Assembly (NCBI RefSeq): GCF_000739915.1
Contig: NZ_BBJT01000007.1
Location: 62,001 to 126,000 of the forward strand
DNA length: 64,000 bases
Direction of reading: 5' to 3'
Source of the DNA: Paenibacillus chitinolyticus NBRC 15660
Lineage (GTDB): Bacteria; Bacillota; Bacilli; Paenibacillales; NBRC-103111
The notes below the pieces were generated by a model that searched no databases, was not told the DNA's origin, and saw only the letters and a program-made list of their open reading frames with translations. Below are positions 1 to 9,487 of the stretch, piece after piece. The position numbers were made by a program, and so were the translations under genes. Position 1 is the first letter of the stretch. The number at the start of each line of letters is the position of its first letter.

Positions 1-1
1 T

Positions 2-901
2 CATTTGCGCGTGTTTGCCGCCGTGGCGGAGCAGCGCCATTTTTCCCGGGCCGCCGAGGCACTGAATATTTCCCAGCCCGGCGTCAGCCAGCATATCCGG
101 AATCTGGAGCAGGAGTTCGGCGCCAAGCTGATGATCCGCTCTCCCAAACAAGTCAAACTGACGGAAGCCGGGGAGCTTCTTTATGCGAGAGCTAAAAGAA
201 TTCTGCGCCTCTACGAAGAAGCCCGTCAGGAAATCGACGCTTTGCAGCACGTCGTGACGGGATCGCTTAAAATCGGCGCCAGCTTTACGATAGGCGAGTA
301 TATCCTTCCCCGCCTGTTGGCCGATTACGCCAAGCATTACCCGAAGGTAGACATCCAGTCCACGATCGCGAACACCGTCGAAGTGGTTCAAGGCGTGCGC
401 CGCGATCATTTTCACATTGGGCTTATCGAGGGGATCGCAGACGCCCCGGACGTAGAGATCGAACCTTTTATGGAAGATGAAATGATTCTCATTGCTCCCC
501 GCGATCATCCTCTGACCCGGGAACTGTTCAAGCTCCAGGCCTTGCAGAACCAGACGTGGGTTTGGCGGGAGCCCGGTTCGGGAACCCGCGCTTACAGCGA
601 CAGGCTGATCGCCGAATGGCAGCTGAACGTGAAGCGCTCCTTTATGTTCAGCAGCTCCCAAAGCGTGAAGGAAGCGGTGTCCGCCGGGCTCGGGATCGCT
701 CTTTTGTCGAGATGGATCGTGCGCAAGGAGCTGGAATCGGGGGAAATCGTCCATCTGGGAGCCGGCGGCCGCCGTCTGACCCGGACTCTGACGATGGTGC
801 GCAGGACCGCGGGTGAAAACTCGAAGGCACTGGAAGTATTCGTCCAGAAAGTTCGCGGCGCTCATGAGGCGATGCAGGTTCCGGGCCCCACCCCATCCTG
901 A
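2..901 (+). CDS. LysR-family transcriptional regulator, CysL-like (5' end cut by window)
   Basis: The frame is open to the window edge, so the true start (a few residues in a typical LysR) lies upstream. The N-terminal winged helix-turn-helix reads RVFAAVAEQRHFSRAAEALN followed by SQPGVSQHIRNLE, the classic LysR DNA-binding helix. From about residue 90 a type 2 periplasmic-binding-protein effector domain begins (KIGASFTIGEYILPRLLADY, later EPGSGTR and AVSAGLGIALLSR). These motifs resemble the CysL/YwfK subgroup that controls sulfite reduction in Bacillus. The CysL assignment is inference from motifs; LysR membership is secure. Its target is probably upstream, outside the window. Confidence 0.85.
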   Translation, partial: HLRVFAAVAEQRHFSRAAEALNISQPGVSQHIRNLEQEFGAKLMIRSPKQVKLTEAGELLYARAKRILRLYEEARQEIDALQHVVTGSLKIGASFTIGEYILPRLLADYAKHYPKVDIQSTIANTVEVVQGVRRDHFHIGLIEGIADAPDVEIEPFMEDEMILIAPRDHPLTRELFKLQALQNQTWVWREPGSGTRAYSDRLIAEWQLNVKRSFMFSSSQSVKEAVSAGLGIALLSRWIVRKELESGEIVHLGAGGRRLTRTLTMVRRTAGENSKALEVFVQKVRGAHEAMQVPGPTPS

Positions 902-1045
902 CCGGTCTCTATTCCGTTTCCTTGCGCGGCACGAATGCAGCCGGCTTCGGTTCCGTTCTGCTTCCCGTTCCAAAACTCCCCTGCTTCACATGCCCCCTCC
1001 CGGCGTTAAATAGTCGGTAGCCTGTAACATCCTGCTCCTACCATA

Positions 1046-1065
1046 CGGGAGTCTATAGACTTCCC
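1046..1065. other. inverted repeat, possible operator
   Basis: A near-perfect dyad (CGGGA-GTCTATAGAC-TTCCCG) lies in the 220-base gap between the LysR gene and the PLD-family gene, about 57 bases before the latter's start. No U-tract follows, so it is not a terminator. It could be a regulator site; no protein can be named. Confidence 0.3.
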
Positions 1066-1121
1066 GCACCGGCGGACAGACAGGCTCCGTTATGTCCATT
1101 ATAAGTACGGGGAGAATGCGC

Positions 1122-2705
1122 ATGGAGCCCTTAAAACGAACCGAACAAAAACCTTCACCCCCGGTCCGCTCTTCGGGAAATAAACGGAAACCAGCCGAAA
1201 AAAGTTGGCTCTCCTCGAATTGGCTGAAGGGCGGTATCCTGCTTCTCGTCTTTTTCATCTGGGCGGGCATCGTGGCCGCCGTTCATACGCACAAAGATTT
1301 GCCTCCGGGCCTGTCGTTCGAAGGAAAAGCCTACAGAGCGGAGAGCGTGGACTTTCTATATGATCTTTCTTATAAAAAAGACGGCGGCTATCATCAGGAA
1401 CAGATGATTTTCGACCGGGTTAACCAAGCTATCGCGGAAGCAAAAGAATTTATCGTGGTCGACATGTTCCTGTACAGCGGGTACTACGACAACGACCAGT
1501 CCTTCCCGCCTCTGAGCGGACAACTGACGGAAAGTCTCTTGGACGCCAAGCGTAGACATCCTGCCATGCCGATTACGGTCGTTTCCGACGAGGTGAACAC
1601 GACCTACGGCTCGCACCCGTCCCCGGAGCTTGAACGGCTCAAGGCGGCCGGTATCGGGGTCGTACTCACGGATACGGACCCGTTAAGAGACTCCGTCCCG
1701 TTGTACTCCGCCGTCTGGCGGATGGGGTTCCAGTGGTTCGGACAGTCGGGCAAGGGCTGGCTGCCCAATCCTCTCGCGGATTCAGCCCCCAAAGTGACGC
1801 TGCGCTCATATTTGAAGCTTTTCAATGTCAAAGCGAATCACCGCAAAGTCGTCGCCACCGAAAATACGGCGCTGGTGCTGTCCGCCAACCCGCATGACGC
1901 CAGCTTCAACAACTCGAATATCGGGTTTCAGATAACCGGCAGCAAGGACTTCATCTCCGAAGTCGTCGGAACGGAGCAGGCCGCTTCAGCTATGTCCGGC
2001 GGGCCCGCGCACCTTCAGCCGAAGGCGGCCGATAAGCAGGAGGAACCCGCACGTCCGGAAGCGGCGTCCGGAAACGGAACGCAAGAACAGGCGGCGCCCT
2101 CCCGGGACGCCGTGACCGTACGCCTGCTTACGGAAGGGAAAACCTATGCCCGCCTGCTTGACAGTATCTCGGCAGCGCCCAAGGGCAGCGAGATCCGCAT
2201 GGGTATGTTCTATCTCGCCGACCGCAAGGTCATCGACGTTCTGCTGGATGCGTCCGCCCGGGGCGTATCCATCCAACTGCTGCTCGATCCGAACGAGAAT
2301 GCGTTCGGTCACAGCAAGACTGGGATTCCGAACCGTCCGGTCGCCGCGGAGCTGAGAAAGAAGACGGGCGGTAAAATCGCCGTTAAATGGTACAACACCG
2401 CACAGGAACAGTTTCATACGAAGCTGATCGACATCCGTCACCCCGACGGCAGCGCCGTCATTAACGGAGGCTCCGCCAATTTCACGCCCCGCAATCTGGA
2501 TGATCTCAATCTGGAAACGAACGTGGAGATAACGGCCCCGGCAGGCAGCAAAATTACACAGGACCTTGACCGTTACTGGGACCGCCTGTGGAATAACCGG
2601 GATGCCGAGTATTCCCTGGAATATCCGGCCTACGAGGATAAGCTGGTCGGCTTCAAGCGAATCGTCTATCATCTGCAGGACATGCTCGGATTTACGACTT
2701 ATTGA
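1122..2705 (+). CDS. membrane-anchored phospholipase D/cardiolipin synthase-like protein
   Basis: PLD-superfamily protein of about 527 residues with two HKD-type half-sites. The first is HRKVVATE with downstream N-rich SFNNSNIGF. The second is HTKLID followed by GGSANFTPRNLDDLNLE. In both the H and K are present, while the usual aspartate four residues after the lysine is E in the first and displaced in the second. One transmembrane segment (ILLLVFFIWAGIVAAV, about residue 40) probably leaves the catalytic part outside the membrane. An Ala/Pro/Glu-rich linker separates the halves. The start at 1122 is preferred over 1092 because GGGGAG lies 7 bases upstream. Substrate unknown: phospholipid transfer or hydrolysis is a family-level expectation. 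Confidence 0.8.
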   Translation: MEPLKRTEQKPSPPVRSSGNKRKPAEKSWLSSNWLKGGILLLVFFIWAGIVAAVHTHKDLPPGLSFEGKAYRAESVDFLYDLSYKKDGGYHQEQMIFDRVNQAIAEAKEFIVVDMFLYSGYYDNDQSFPPLSGQLTESLLDAKRRHPAMPITVVSDEVNTTYGSHPSPELERLKAAGIGVVLTDTDPLRDSVPLYSAVWRMGFQWFGQSGKGWLPNPLADSAPKVTLRSYLKLFNVKANHRKVVATENTALVLSANPHDASFNNSNIGFQITGSKDFISEVVGTEQAASAMSGGPAHLQPKAADKQEEPARPEAASGNGTQEQAAPSRDAVTVRLLTEGKTYARLLDSISAAPKGSEIRMGMFYLADRKVIDVLLDASARGVSIQLLLDPNENAFGHSKTGIPNRPVAAELRKKTGGKIAVKWYNTAQEQFHTKLIDIRHPDGSAVINGGSANFTPRNLDDLNLETNVEITAPAGSKITQDLDRYWDRLWNNRDAEYSLEYPAYEDKLVGFKRIVYHLQDMLGFTTY

Positions 2706-2891
2706 TTATCTAAAAATGCTCTAACATATGCGGCAAGTGCATCAGCGTAAAAAAGGTTGAGCAGGATTACCTGCCCAACTTTCGTTACTATCATCTATCA
2801 TTCACCACAGATTTCTGACAGAAGAAAGCCATTCTTTTTCCCCGGTGACTATGGTATAGTTGCAAGTGGATTTAGAAAGGTGGGACATCAC

Positions 2892-3950
2892 GTGAATACA
2901 TCTCCAATTCCGGTTTCCACCAAAAGCAGACCGCGCTCTGCTTACTGGAAGCCTTTTTTATTTATCGCCATTCTCATAGGCGGGTTGTTTTACGTAAAGT
3001 GGGAGCCGTACTTCCACAAAGCGCTTACCGCGGCGGCCAAGCACGACATCGGGAAGTCGATTCTCGCAGGCTCCGCCGAGCCTTCGCTGGCCGCGGCTTG
3101 GGACTATTCCGTCGTTTACTTCAAAGCCGTCTGGAAAGCCGCGATTCTCGGCATCGTCCTCGGCTCCCTGCTTCAGGTGCTGATCCCGCAAGATTGGCTG
3201 AAGCGAGTGTTCGGCAAGCGCACTTTCGGCAGCACGGTAGCCGGCGGACTTAGCGCCATGCCCGGCATGATGTGCTCCTGCTGCGCCGCTCCGGTAGCGG
3301 TCGGCATGCGCAAGCAGTCGGGCTCCATCGGCTCCGCTCTCGCTTTCTGGATCGGCAACCCGGTACTGAACCCGGCGACGATCATTTTCATGGGCTTCGT
3401 GCTTGGCTGGAAATTCGCCGTTCTGAGAATCGCCGCGGGGGTCGTGCTCGTGTTCGGCGTCTCGTACTGGGCGGAACGCCTCGTCAAGAAGGACGATGCC
3501 GTGACCGGCGAGCTTCCGCAGATACCGGCTGCGCAGCACCAGTCCGGGCCGGTCGTCGTCCGCTGGCTGAAAGCGCTCTGGACGATGTTCTGGACCGTGG
3601 TTCCCGTTTATTTCATCGCCGTGTTCATTCTCGGCGCCGCACGCGCCTGGCTGTTCCCGGCCCTCGATCCCGCGATCGGCAACAGCCTCGTCGCCTTGAT
3701 CGGACTCGCTTTGGCCGGAACCCTGTTCGTCATCCCGACCGCCGCGGAAATTCCGATCGCCAAAACGATGATGGCCCTGGGTCTGGGCACGGGACCGGCC
3801 GCCGCGCTTATCATGACACTGCCCGCCGTCAGCCTGCCGTCCCTCATTATGGTACGCAAGGCTTTTCCTGCGCGGGTGCTCTGGTTCACAGCCGGTATGG
3901 TTGCCCTGACAGGAATCGTAACCGGCGTGGTCGGCATTTTCGTCCTATAA
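2892..3950 (+). CDS. YraQ/ArsP-type permease (DUF318 family)
   Basis: Polytopic membrane protein of about 352 residues with eight or so hydrophobic segments and the family hallmark MMCSCCAAPVAVGMRKQ, a CxC/CC motif, followed by FWIGNPVLNPATI. A second half repeats the fold (GTLFVIPTAAEIPIAKTMMALG). Relatives include ArsP organoarsenical efflux permeases and uncharacterised YraQ proteins, so the substrate cannot be stated. The start chosen is GTG 2892 after AGAAAGGTGGGA; the frame is open upstream to a TTG at 2757 that has no ribosome binding site. It is a single gene closed by its own terminator. Confidence 0.85.
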   Translation: MNTSPIPVSTKSRPRSAYWKPFLFIAILIGGLFYVKWEPYFHKALTAAAKHDIGKSILAGSAEPSLAAAWDYSVVYFKAVWKAAILGIVLGSLLQVLIPQDWLKRVFGKRTFGSTVAGGLSAMPGMMCSCCAAPVAVGMRKQSGSIGSALAFWIGNPVLNPATIIFMGFVLGWKFAVLRIAAGVVLVFGVSYWAERLVKKDDAVTGELPQIPAAQHQSGPVVVRWLKALWTMFWTVVPVYFIAVFILGAARAWLFPALDPAIGNSLVALIGLALAGTLFVIPTAAEIPIAKTMMALGLGTGPAAALIMTLPAVSLPSLIMVRKAFPARVLWFTAGMVALTGIVTGVVGIFVL

Positions 3951-3962
3951 AATCAAGTTCAG

Positions 3963-3990
3963 CGAGAGGGCCGATCCCCCTCTCGTTTTT
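3963..3990 (+). terminator. intrinsic terminator after the permease gene
   Basis: GAGAGGG pairs with CCCTCTC around a short loop, followed by TTTTTCTTTT. Confidence 0.85.
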
Positions 3991-4094
3991 CTTTTCCGCA
4001 AATAAAAGACAGCGATTTCAAAGGTAAGGAAAAGAGAGAGATCGAAACCGATTCCTGTAGCGTTTCCGCCTTGAAATTCAGGCCTTTTCCTCAA

Positions 4095-4123
4095 TTGACA
4101 AGGTTTGGGACATCCTGTAGTAT
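4095..4123 (+). promoter_or_regulatory. sigma-A promoter of the cbiMNQO operon
   Basis: TTGACA (4095-4100), 17-base spacer, TAGTAT (4118-4123). It sits directly upstream of the cobalamin aptamer, putting transcription start near 4130. Confidence 0.8.
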
Positions 4124-4129
4124 TATCAC

Positions 4130-4325
4130 GGAAAACCGCATATTTGTGGAAACAGGTATTTTAGAGCCACTCTAAAATTTAAAAGGGAAGAACGGTGAAA
4201 TGCCGTCGCGGTCCCGCCACTGTAAGGGGAAACACTCTCATTCACATCCGGCACGAAGCCACTGGAACTAAGACGTTCCGGGAAGGCGCCGGTATGGACG
4301 CCCCGAGCCAGGAGACCTGCCTGTT
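4130..4325 (+). promoter_or_regulatory. cobalamin (AdoCbl) riboswitch
   Basis: The conserved blocks appear in order: GGTGAAATGCCG, GCGGTCCCGCCACTGTAA, GAAGCCACTGG, and the B12 box AGCCAGGAGACCTGCC (4306-4321). It is followed by an intrinsic terminator and then cbiM. It is expected to shut off cobalt uptake when adenosylcobalamin is plentiful, and it is the main evidence that the ECF transporter moves cobalt rather than nickel. Confidence 0.95.
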
Positions 4326-4398
4326 TTGACAGCACTGATACGACCTACGAGGAATAGGGAGGTGTTTGAGATCGCAAACTTTTTTTGTTGCGTGCATA

Positions 4399-4439
4399 AG
4401 ACATCGTGTTCCCGTGCGAAGGGAAGGATGTCTTTTTTT
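4399..4439 (+). terminator. expression-platform terminator of the cobalamin riboswitch
   Basis: Two-part stem: AGACATC pairs with GATGTCT and TTCCC with GGGAA, followed by seven T. It lies about 75 bases after the B12 box and 187 before the cbiM start, consistent with control by transcription termination. Confidence 0.85.
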
Positions 4440-4625
4440 GTGTGCGGAGAAGAGGTCGGGAACCGGGAATTACCGCATCGGAATCATCGGAAAGAGCTTG
4501 CGGAGCTGGCAGCCGGGCATCGGGTTTAACGAATCACCGTCCGAAAGCACAGCAGGGGCATGCCCCCGTTCTACCGCACTGGCCGCCGCTTACGGCGGAC
4601 CCACACTCATGAAGGAGGATTACCG

Positions 4626-5393
4626 ATGAACATCCGTAAAACCCTGGCGTCTTTTCTGCTTATAGCCGGGATCGTCTGTTTCTTTCTGGTAAACGAGCCG
4701 GAGTCGGCTTACGCTATGCATATCATGGAGGGCTTTTTGCCGCCCTTCTGGGCCTTATTCTGGTGGGTGGTCTTCCTGCCATTCTTCATCCTGGGCGTCC
4801 GCGCTCTGATCCGAATTACTAAAGAAACGCCGGAGCTCAAGCTTATGCTGGGTCTGGCCGGGGCCTTTACGTTCGTCCTGTCCGCCCTGAAAATTCCCTC
4901 GGTTACGGGAAGCAGCTCCCACCCGACGGGTACCGGACTCGGAGCCATCCTGTTCGGACCGCTTCCCATGAGCGTCCTCGGCTCCGTCGTCCTTCTCTTT
5001 CAGGCCCTCCTCCTCGCCCACGGCGGGCTTACGACACTGGGTGCCAACGCATTCTCGATGGCCGTTGCGGGACCGTTTGTCGGCTATGCCGTGTACAAAC
5101 TCATGATCAAATCGACGGGCAGGCAGAAGCTCTCCGTCTTTACGGGCGCCGCGCTCGCCGATCTGACCACCTATCTGGTCACCTCCGTGCAGCTGGCGGT
5201 GGCATTTCCCGCAGCCGACGGGGGCATGCTCGCGTCTTTCGCCAAATTTGCGGGCATTTTCGCCGTCACGCAGATTCCGCTTGCGATCAGCGAAGGGCTG
5301 CTGACCGTGCTGGTTCTGGGCTGGCTGCAAGCCTATACGCCGCATGAAATTTCCGCTCTGCAGCGCAATTTGAAGGGAGCTGACCGTTCATGA
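4626..5393 (+). CDS. cbiM: cobalt ECF transporter substrate-binding subunit CbiM
   Basis: Integral membrane S-component of the cobalt energy-coupling-factor transporter (255 residues). An N-terminal signal-like segment ends at ESAYA, so cleavage would expose [10 protein letters not shown]. In this family the N-terminal Met-His coordinates the metal. Further family motifs are [17 protein letters not shown] and [23 protein letters not shown]. The start at 4626 has AGGAGG 10 bases upstream; the longer open frame back to 4560 is not supported. It overlaps cbiN by 4 bases (ATGA). Controlled by the upstream cobalamin riboswitch. Confidence 0.95.
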   Translation: MNIRKTLASFLLIAGIVCFFLVNEPESAYAMHIMEGFLPPFWALFWWVVFLPFFILGVRALIRITKETPELKLMLGLAGAFTFVLSALKIPSVTGSSSHPTGTGLGAILFGPLPMSVLGSVVLLFQALLLAHGGLTTLGANAFSMAVAGPFVGYAVYKLMIKSTGRQKLSVFTGAALADLTTYLVTSVQLAVAFPAADGGMLASFAKFAGIFAVTQIPLAISEGLLTVLVLGWLQAYTPHEISALQRNLKGADRS

Positions 5394-5677
5394 AAACGTG
5401 GAAGAAGAATGTCTGGATTCTGGTCGTGGTCGTCCTGCTTGCCGTGCTGCCGCTCATTTTCGTTAAAGGAGAGTTCGGAGGAGCGGACGGAGCCGCGGAG
5501 GAAGCGATTCAGGAAATCGCTCCGACTTACGAGCCTTGGTTCGCGTCGCTGATGGAGCCTCCCGCTGAAACCGAAAGCATGCTTTTCGCGCTGCAAGCCG
5601 CGCTTGGAGCCGGTTTTATCGGGTATGTGATCGGCCTGTATAAGGGAAAGGCCTCCAAACCGAAGCCCAAAGCATGA
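5390..5677 (+). CDS. cbiN: cobalt transporter accessory subunit CbiN
   Basis: A 95-residue protein with two transmembrane helices flanking an extracytoplasmic loop ([12 protein letters not shown], then [29 protein letters not shown] in outline). This matches CbiN, which helps load metal into CbiM. ATGA overlaps on both sides show translational coupling within cbiMNQO. Confidence 0.93.
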   Translation: MKTWKKNVWILVVVVLLAVLPLIFVKGEFGGADGAAEEAIQEIAPTYEPWFASLMEPPAETESMLFALQAALGAGFIGYVIGLYKGKASKPKPKA

Positions 5678-6483
5678 TGCTCAAGCGGATTGACACGATT
5701 TCCTATGCCAATGCTTTCCGGGGAATCTCCCCCGTCTGGAAATGCGGATTTGCCGGCTGTCTCTTTATCCTGTCCTATGCCGGTGCCCCGCCCGTTCAAG
5801 CGGCCGTTTTCGGATGGATGACGCTTTGGACCCTGCTTTACGCACGCGTCCCGGGCAAGCTTTACTGGCTCGTATACGGCGGCTCGCTGCTTTTTTTCGC
5901 GGCCAGCCTGCCTGCTCTCCTGTTGGAATTCGGAAAAAATGCGGGGACCGGGGTTCCCCTTTCTTCGGGATGGATCATCGGAACGGCCGGTCCATGGACC
6001 GTTTACGTCACGGGTGAATCTTTATCCCGCACAGCGGGGCTGTTTATGCGGGTCTCCGCCTGTCTCGCTTGTCTGCAGTTTGTGTTGTTCACGACGCCCT
6101 TGCTGGAAATTCTTCAGGTGATGAAAAAAATCCGCATGCCTCAGATCGTGATTGAGCTGACCCTGATTATGTACCGCTTTATTTTTTTGCTCGCCGATAC
6201 GGCTCACGCCATGCGGACCGCCCAGCGCTGCCGGGGCGGACAGAACGGATTCGCAGGCGGACTGCGCGATACCGCTCTGCTGATCGTTCATCTGTTCGGC
6301 CGGACGATGCAGCGCTACCGTGGTCTGACCTACGGGCTGACCTCCCGCGGCTTCACGGAACGGATCGAACTTGCCCCCTATGAAGCGGCCCCCGTCCCGC
6401 CGCGCTACAAAGCCGAAGGCGTGACCGGGATCTTTATGCTGACGGCAGCACAGATTTGGCTGAAATGGAGGGGATTCGCATGA
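5674..6483 (+). CDS. cbiQ: cobalt ECF transporter T component CbiQ
   Basis: Transmembrane coupling subunit (269 residues) that transmits ATP hydrolysis by CbiO to CbiM. Family features: the N-terminal start (RIDTISYANAFRGISPVWKC), several hydrophobic helices, and the cytoplasmic coupling helices around AMRTAQRCRGG and RYRGLTYGLTSRGF. Overlaps both neighbours by 4 bases. Confidence 0.92.
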   Translation: MMLKRIDTISYANAFRGISPVWKCGFAGCLFILSYAGAPPVQAAVFGWMTLWTLLYARVPGKLYWLVYGGSLLFFAASLPALLLEFGKNAGTGVPLSSGWIIGTAGPWTVYVTGESLSRTAGLFMRVSACLACLQFVLFTTPLLEILQVMKKIRMPQIVIELTLIMYRFIFLLADTAHAMRTAQRCRGGQNGFAGGLRDTALLIVHLFGRTMQRYRGLTYGLTSRGFTERIELAPYEAAPVPPRYKAEGVTGIFMLTAAQIWLKWRGFA

Positions 6484-7334
6484 ATCCGATCATGGAACTG
6501 GCGGACGTCGTCTACAGCTATCCCGGTACCGGAAAAAAGGCCCTGGCCGGACTCAGCCTCACGATTCCGGCGGGCCGGAAGATCGCGCTTTGCGGACATA
6601 ACGGCTCCGGCAAATCGACGTTTTTCCTGCATGCCGTCGGCATTCACCGGCCCCAATCGGGGACCGTGCGCTGGAAGGGCGCCCCTGTGTCCTACAAGCG
6701 CACGGATCTGCAGGAGCTGCGCAGGCAGGTAGGACTCGTGTTCCAGGACCCCGAGCAGCAGCTCATTCTCGGTACGCCGTACGAGGACATCTCCTACGGC
6801 TTGCGGAACGTCGGCGTGTCCGAGCCCGAAATTCGCGCCCGGACCGAAGCGGTACTGGAGAGAATGGGCCTGGAACAGCTCGCCCATACTCCTATCCATC
6901 ACCTGAGCCTCGGGCAAAAGAAGCGCGTCACCCTGGCCGGCGTTCTCGTGCTGGAGCCGAGCCTGCTGCTGCTCGACGAGCCGACGGCGTATCTCGACCG
7001 CGCGTCGGAGCGGCTTCTGCTGGATGAGCTGGCGGACATCCGGCAGAGCGGCGTCACCGTGGTCATGGCGACCCACGACATGGACCTGGCCTACACGTGG
7101 GCGGACGAAGTCCTGGTCATGGATCAGGGCGCCTGTCTGCTGCAGGGGCCACCCGGGCGGGTTTTCGCGGAGACGGACACCATCGAACGCATCGGTCTGG
7201 AGCTACCCATGCTCCTCCGGCTTTGGCGCTCCCTCCCCCGCGCGCTGCGGGAAGGCGTCGACCCTCCGAGGAACGCCGACGCCTTCGGGGAGCTGATCGC
7301 GGCCCGGCTTCAAGCTGCGGCGGCGCAGAGCTAG
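6480..7334 (+). CDS. cbiO: cobalt ECF transporter ATPase CbiO
   Basis: ABC ATPase of about 284 residues: Walker A GHNGSGKST, Q-loop VFQDPEQQL, signature LSLGQKKRV, Walker B LLLLDEPTAYLD and switch histidine MATHD. The VFQDPEQQLILGTP segment is typical of ECF A-components. Start ATG 6480 overlaps the cbiQ stop by ATGA; the open frame back to 6456 is inside cbiQ. Last gene of the operon. Confidence 0.95.
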   Translation: MNPIMELADVVYSYPGTGKKALAGLSLTIPAGRKIALCGHNGSGKSTFFLHAVGIHRPQSGTVRWKGAPVSYKRTDLQELRRQVGLVFQDPEQQLILGTPYEDISYGLRNVGVSEPEIRARTEAVLERMGLEQLAHTPIHHLSLGQKKRVTLAGVLVLEPSLLLLDEPTAYLDRASERLLLDELADIRQSGVTVVMATHDMDLAYTWADEVLVMDQGACLLQGPPGRVFAETDTIERIGLELPMLLRLWRSLPRALREGVDPPRNADAFGELIAARLQAAAAQS

Positions 7335-7356
7335 GCGCTTGAAGTGAAGCCCACAC

Positions 7357-7396
7357 AAAAAAAGCAGGTCAGGAATTTCTCCTGAACCTGCTTTTT
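7357..7396. terminator. bidirectional terminator between cbiO and glnS
   Basis: GCAGGTCAGGA pairs with TCCTGAACCTGC, with an A-run before and TTTTT after, so it can end cbiO transcripts on plus and glnS transcripts on minus. Confidence 0.85.
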
Positions 7397-7488
7397 GTAT
7401 TTGGCCGCGGACCGGAAGCCGGCGAGATGCGGCACGTAAGGCCGACGCGGCTTTAGGCGGGCCGCTCTTTTTACCGATCCGGCTGTGA

Positions 7489-9171
7489 TTAAGCCTGCTT
7501 GATATCGAAAGAGCTTTTCAGCGATACGGTCAGATTGAAGACCAGATGATCTTTCGTGGACGCTTTAGGGTCCACATTGAAGTACCCGTGGCGGAAGAAT
7601 TGGAACTTGTCGTTACCCTCGGCATCCTTCATGTTCTCCTCCACAAATCCGCTCAGGACCTCCAGAGAATTCGGATTGATCCGGTCGAGGAACGTGCTTC
7701 CTTCTTCCTTCTCTTCCTGCTCCGGCAGAACCAGCGGCTCGTAGAGCCGGAACTCAACCGGTACGGCGCGGGTCGCTTCCACCCAGTGGATCGTTCCCTT
7801 CACTTTGCGGCCGGTAAACCCGCTTCCGCTCTTCGTCTCCGGATCGTAGGTGCAGCGCAGCTCGATCACACGGCCCGCCTCGTCCTTGACCACTTCTTCG
7901 CACTTGATGAAGTAGGCGTGCTTCAAACGCACTTCGTTGCCGGGAAATAAGCGGAAATATTTGCTCGGCGGATTTTCCATGAAATCGTCCTGCTCGATAT
8001 AAATCTCCCGTGAAAACGGAATTTGGCGGATGCCCATCTCCGGGTTCTCCGAGTTGATTTCGGCATCCAGCATCTCCACCTGGCCTTCGGGATAATTCGT
8101 AATGACCACCTTGAGCGGTTTTAGAATACCCATCGTCCGAGGAGCCTTCAATTTCAAATCTTCCCGGATAAAATGATCCAGGTATTTCACGTCGACCGTG
8201 CTGTCGCTCTTCGTCACGCCGATTTCGCGGCAGAAATTGCGGATCGATTCCGGCGTAAAGCCCCGGCGGCGCAGACCCGACACCGTCGGCATGCGGGGAT
8301 CGTCCCATCCGTCCACAACCCCTTCGTCCACCATCTGCTTCAGGTAGCGTTTGCCCATGATCGTATCCGTCAGCTTCAGCTTGGCGAATTCGTATTGATG
8401 CGGCACATGTTCCGTTTCGCATTCCTGAATGATCCAGTCGTACAGCGGACGCTGATCCTCGAACTCCAGGGTACAGATGGAGTGGGTAACCGCCTCGTGG
8501 GCATCCTCCAGCGGATGCGCGAAAGCATACATCGGATAGATGCACCAGGCATCTCCCGTGCGGTGGTGGTGCGCGTGCGAAATGCGGTAAATGACCGGAT
8601 CGCGCAGGTTAATGTTCGGCGAAGCCATGTTGATTTTCGCGCGGAGGACCATTTCCCCGTCCTTAAACTCGCCTTTGCGCATGCGCTCGAACAAATCCAG
8701 GCTTTCTTCCGCCGGACGGTCGCGGTACGGGCTCTCCTTGCCCGGCTCCGTAAGCGTTCCGCGGCCTTCGCGGATTTGATCCGCGTTAAGCTGGCACACG
8801 TACGCTTTTCCTTTGCGGATCAGAAGCTGCGCTTTTTCATACATATAGTCGAAATAATCGGAAGCGAAAAAGAGGCCGTCCCATTCGAAGCCCAGCCACT
8901 GCACGTCTTCCTTGATCGCTCTGACGAATTCCTCGTCTTCCTTGGCCGGATTCGTATCGTCGAAACGCAGGTTCGTCTTGCCTTTGAATTCGTCCGCGAG
9001 CTCGAAATTCAGGCAGATCGACTTGGCGTGCCCGATATGCAGATACCCGTTCGGTTCGGGCGGAAAACGCGTGACGACCGTATCTACACGGCCTTCGTTA
9101 AGATCTTCGATCACGATGTTTTTAATGAAATTGGTGTTGGTTGTATTTGTTGTGGCGCTTTTGTTCTCCAT
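7489..9171 (-). CDS. glnS: glutaminyl-tRNA synthetase
   Basis: Class I aminoacyl-tRNA synthetase, 560 residues, that charges tRNA-Gln directly with glutamine. HIGH motif in [15 protein letters not shown]. GlnRS-specific [19 protein letters not shown]. The second class I signature appears as IMGKRYL rather than the usual MSKR. The C-terminal anticodon-binding beta-barrels are present ([29 protein letters not shown]). The start at 9171 (MENKSATT) is preferred because AGAAAGG precedes it; the 73 extra upstream codons are untranslated leader. Many Bacillota lack this enzyme and use GatCAB instead. A promoter is visible at 9235-9263. Confidence 0.95.
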   Translation of the reverse strand: MENKSATTNTTNTNFIKNIVIEDLNEGRVDTVVTRFPPEPNGYLHIGHAKSICLNFELADEFKGKTNLRFDDTNPAKEDEEFVRAIKEDVQWLGFEWDGLFFASDYFDYMYEKAQLLIRKGKAYVCQLNADQIREGRGTLTEPGKESPYRDRPAEESLDLFERMRKGEFKDGEMVLRAKINMASPNINLRDPVIYRISHAHHHRTGDAWCIYPMYAFAHPLEDAHEAVTHSICTLEFEDQRPLYDWIIQECETEHVPHQYEFAKLKLTDTIMGKRYLKQMVDEGVVDGWDDPRMPTVSGLRRRGFTPESIRNFCREIGVTKSDSTVDVKYLDHFIREDLKLKAPRTMGILKPLKVVITNYPEGQVEMLDAEINSENPEMGIRQIPFSREIYIEQDDFMENPPSKYFRLFPGNEVRLKHAYFIKCEEVVKDEAGRVIELRCTYDPETKSGSGFTGRKVKGTIHWVEATRAVPVEFRLYEPLVLPEQEEKEEGSTFLDRINPNSLEVLSGFVEENMKDAEGNDKFQFFRHGYFNVDPKASTKDHLVFNLTVSLKSSFDIKQA

Positions 9172-9234
9172 CCGGATCAACCTTTCTTTCTTATCGGAAA
9201 TCGCTGCCGCAGTCCAATTCGGTATTTGTATTCC

Positions 9235-9263
9235 ATCATACCCATAACAAACGGAGAGTTCAA
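9235..9263 (-). promoter_or_regulatory. sigma-A promoter of glnS
   Basis: Reading the minus strand: TTGAAC, 17 bases, TATGAT, giving a leader of about 60 nucleotides. No T-box features (specifier stem, TGGNACC box) are present. Confidence 0.7.
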
Positions 9264-9394
9264 CCTGCAAAAGACGATCGGCGCCCCGAAAAGCCCCCAA
9301 CCTTTTCCTGTCCTTCGCCTGACCGCACCTTAAATATCGCTTTCCCTTAAAAATGCCTCCGGTGCCGCCCCAGCTCCCCACAGTGTCCAAGAAC

Positions 9395-9434
9395 CAAAAA
9401 ACCGCCGCGGGCCAAAGCCCGAGACGGTTTTAAA
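9395..9434 (-). terminator. terminator after the subtilase gene
   Basis: Reading the minus strand: ACCG and CGGGC pair with GCCCG and CGGT, followed by a run of T. It lies about 55 bases past the stop at 9488. Confidence 0.75.
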
Positions 9435-9487
9435 GCGAATTTAAAGGAGGAAATCGACAGCACATTCAGCGTTCAGCACGTGAAAAA

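Noticed and set aside
4366-4629. Short open frames in the cobalamin riboswitch leader
   Set aside because: They cross the terminator hairpin, have no ribosome binding site and are fully explained by the regulatory RNA.
8173-9333. 386-codon open frame antisense to glnS
   Set aside because: glnS is unmistakable; the antisense frame has shadow composition and no start signals.
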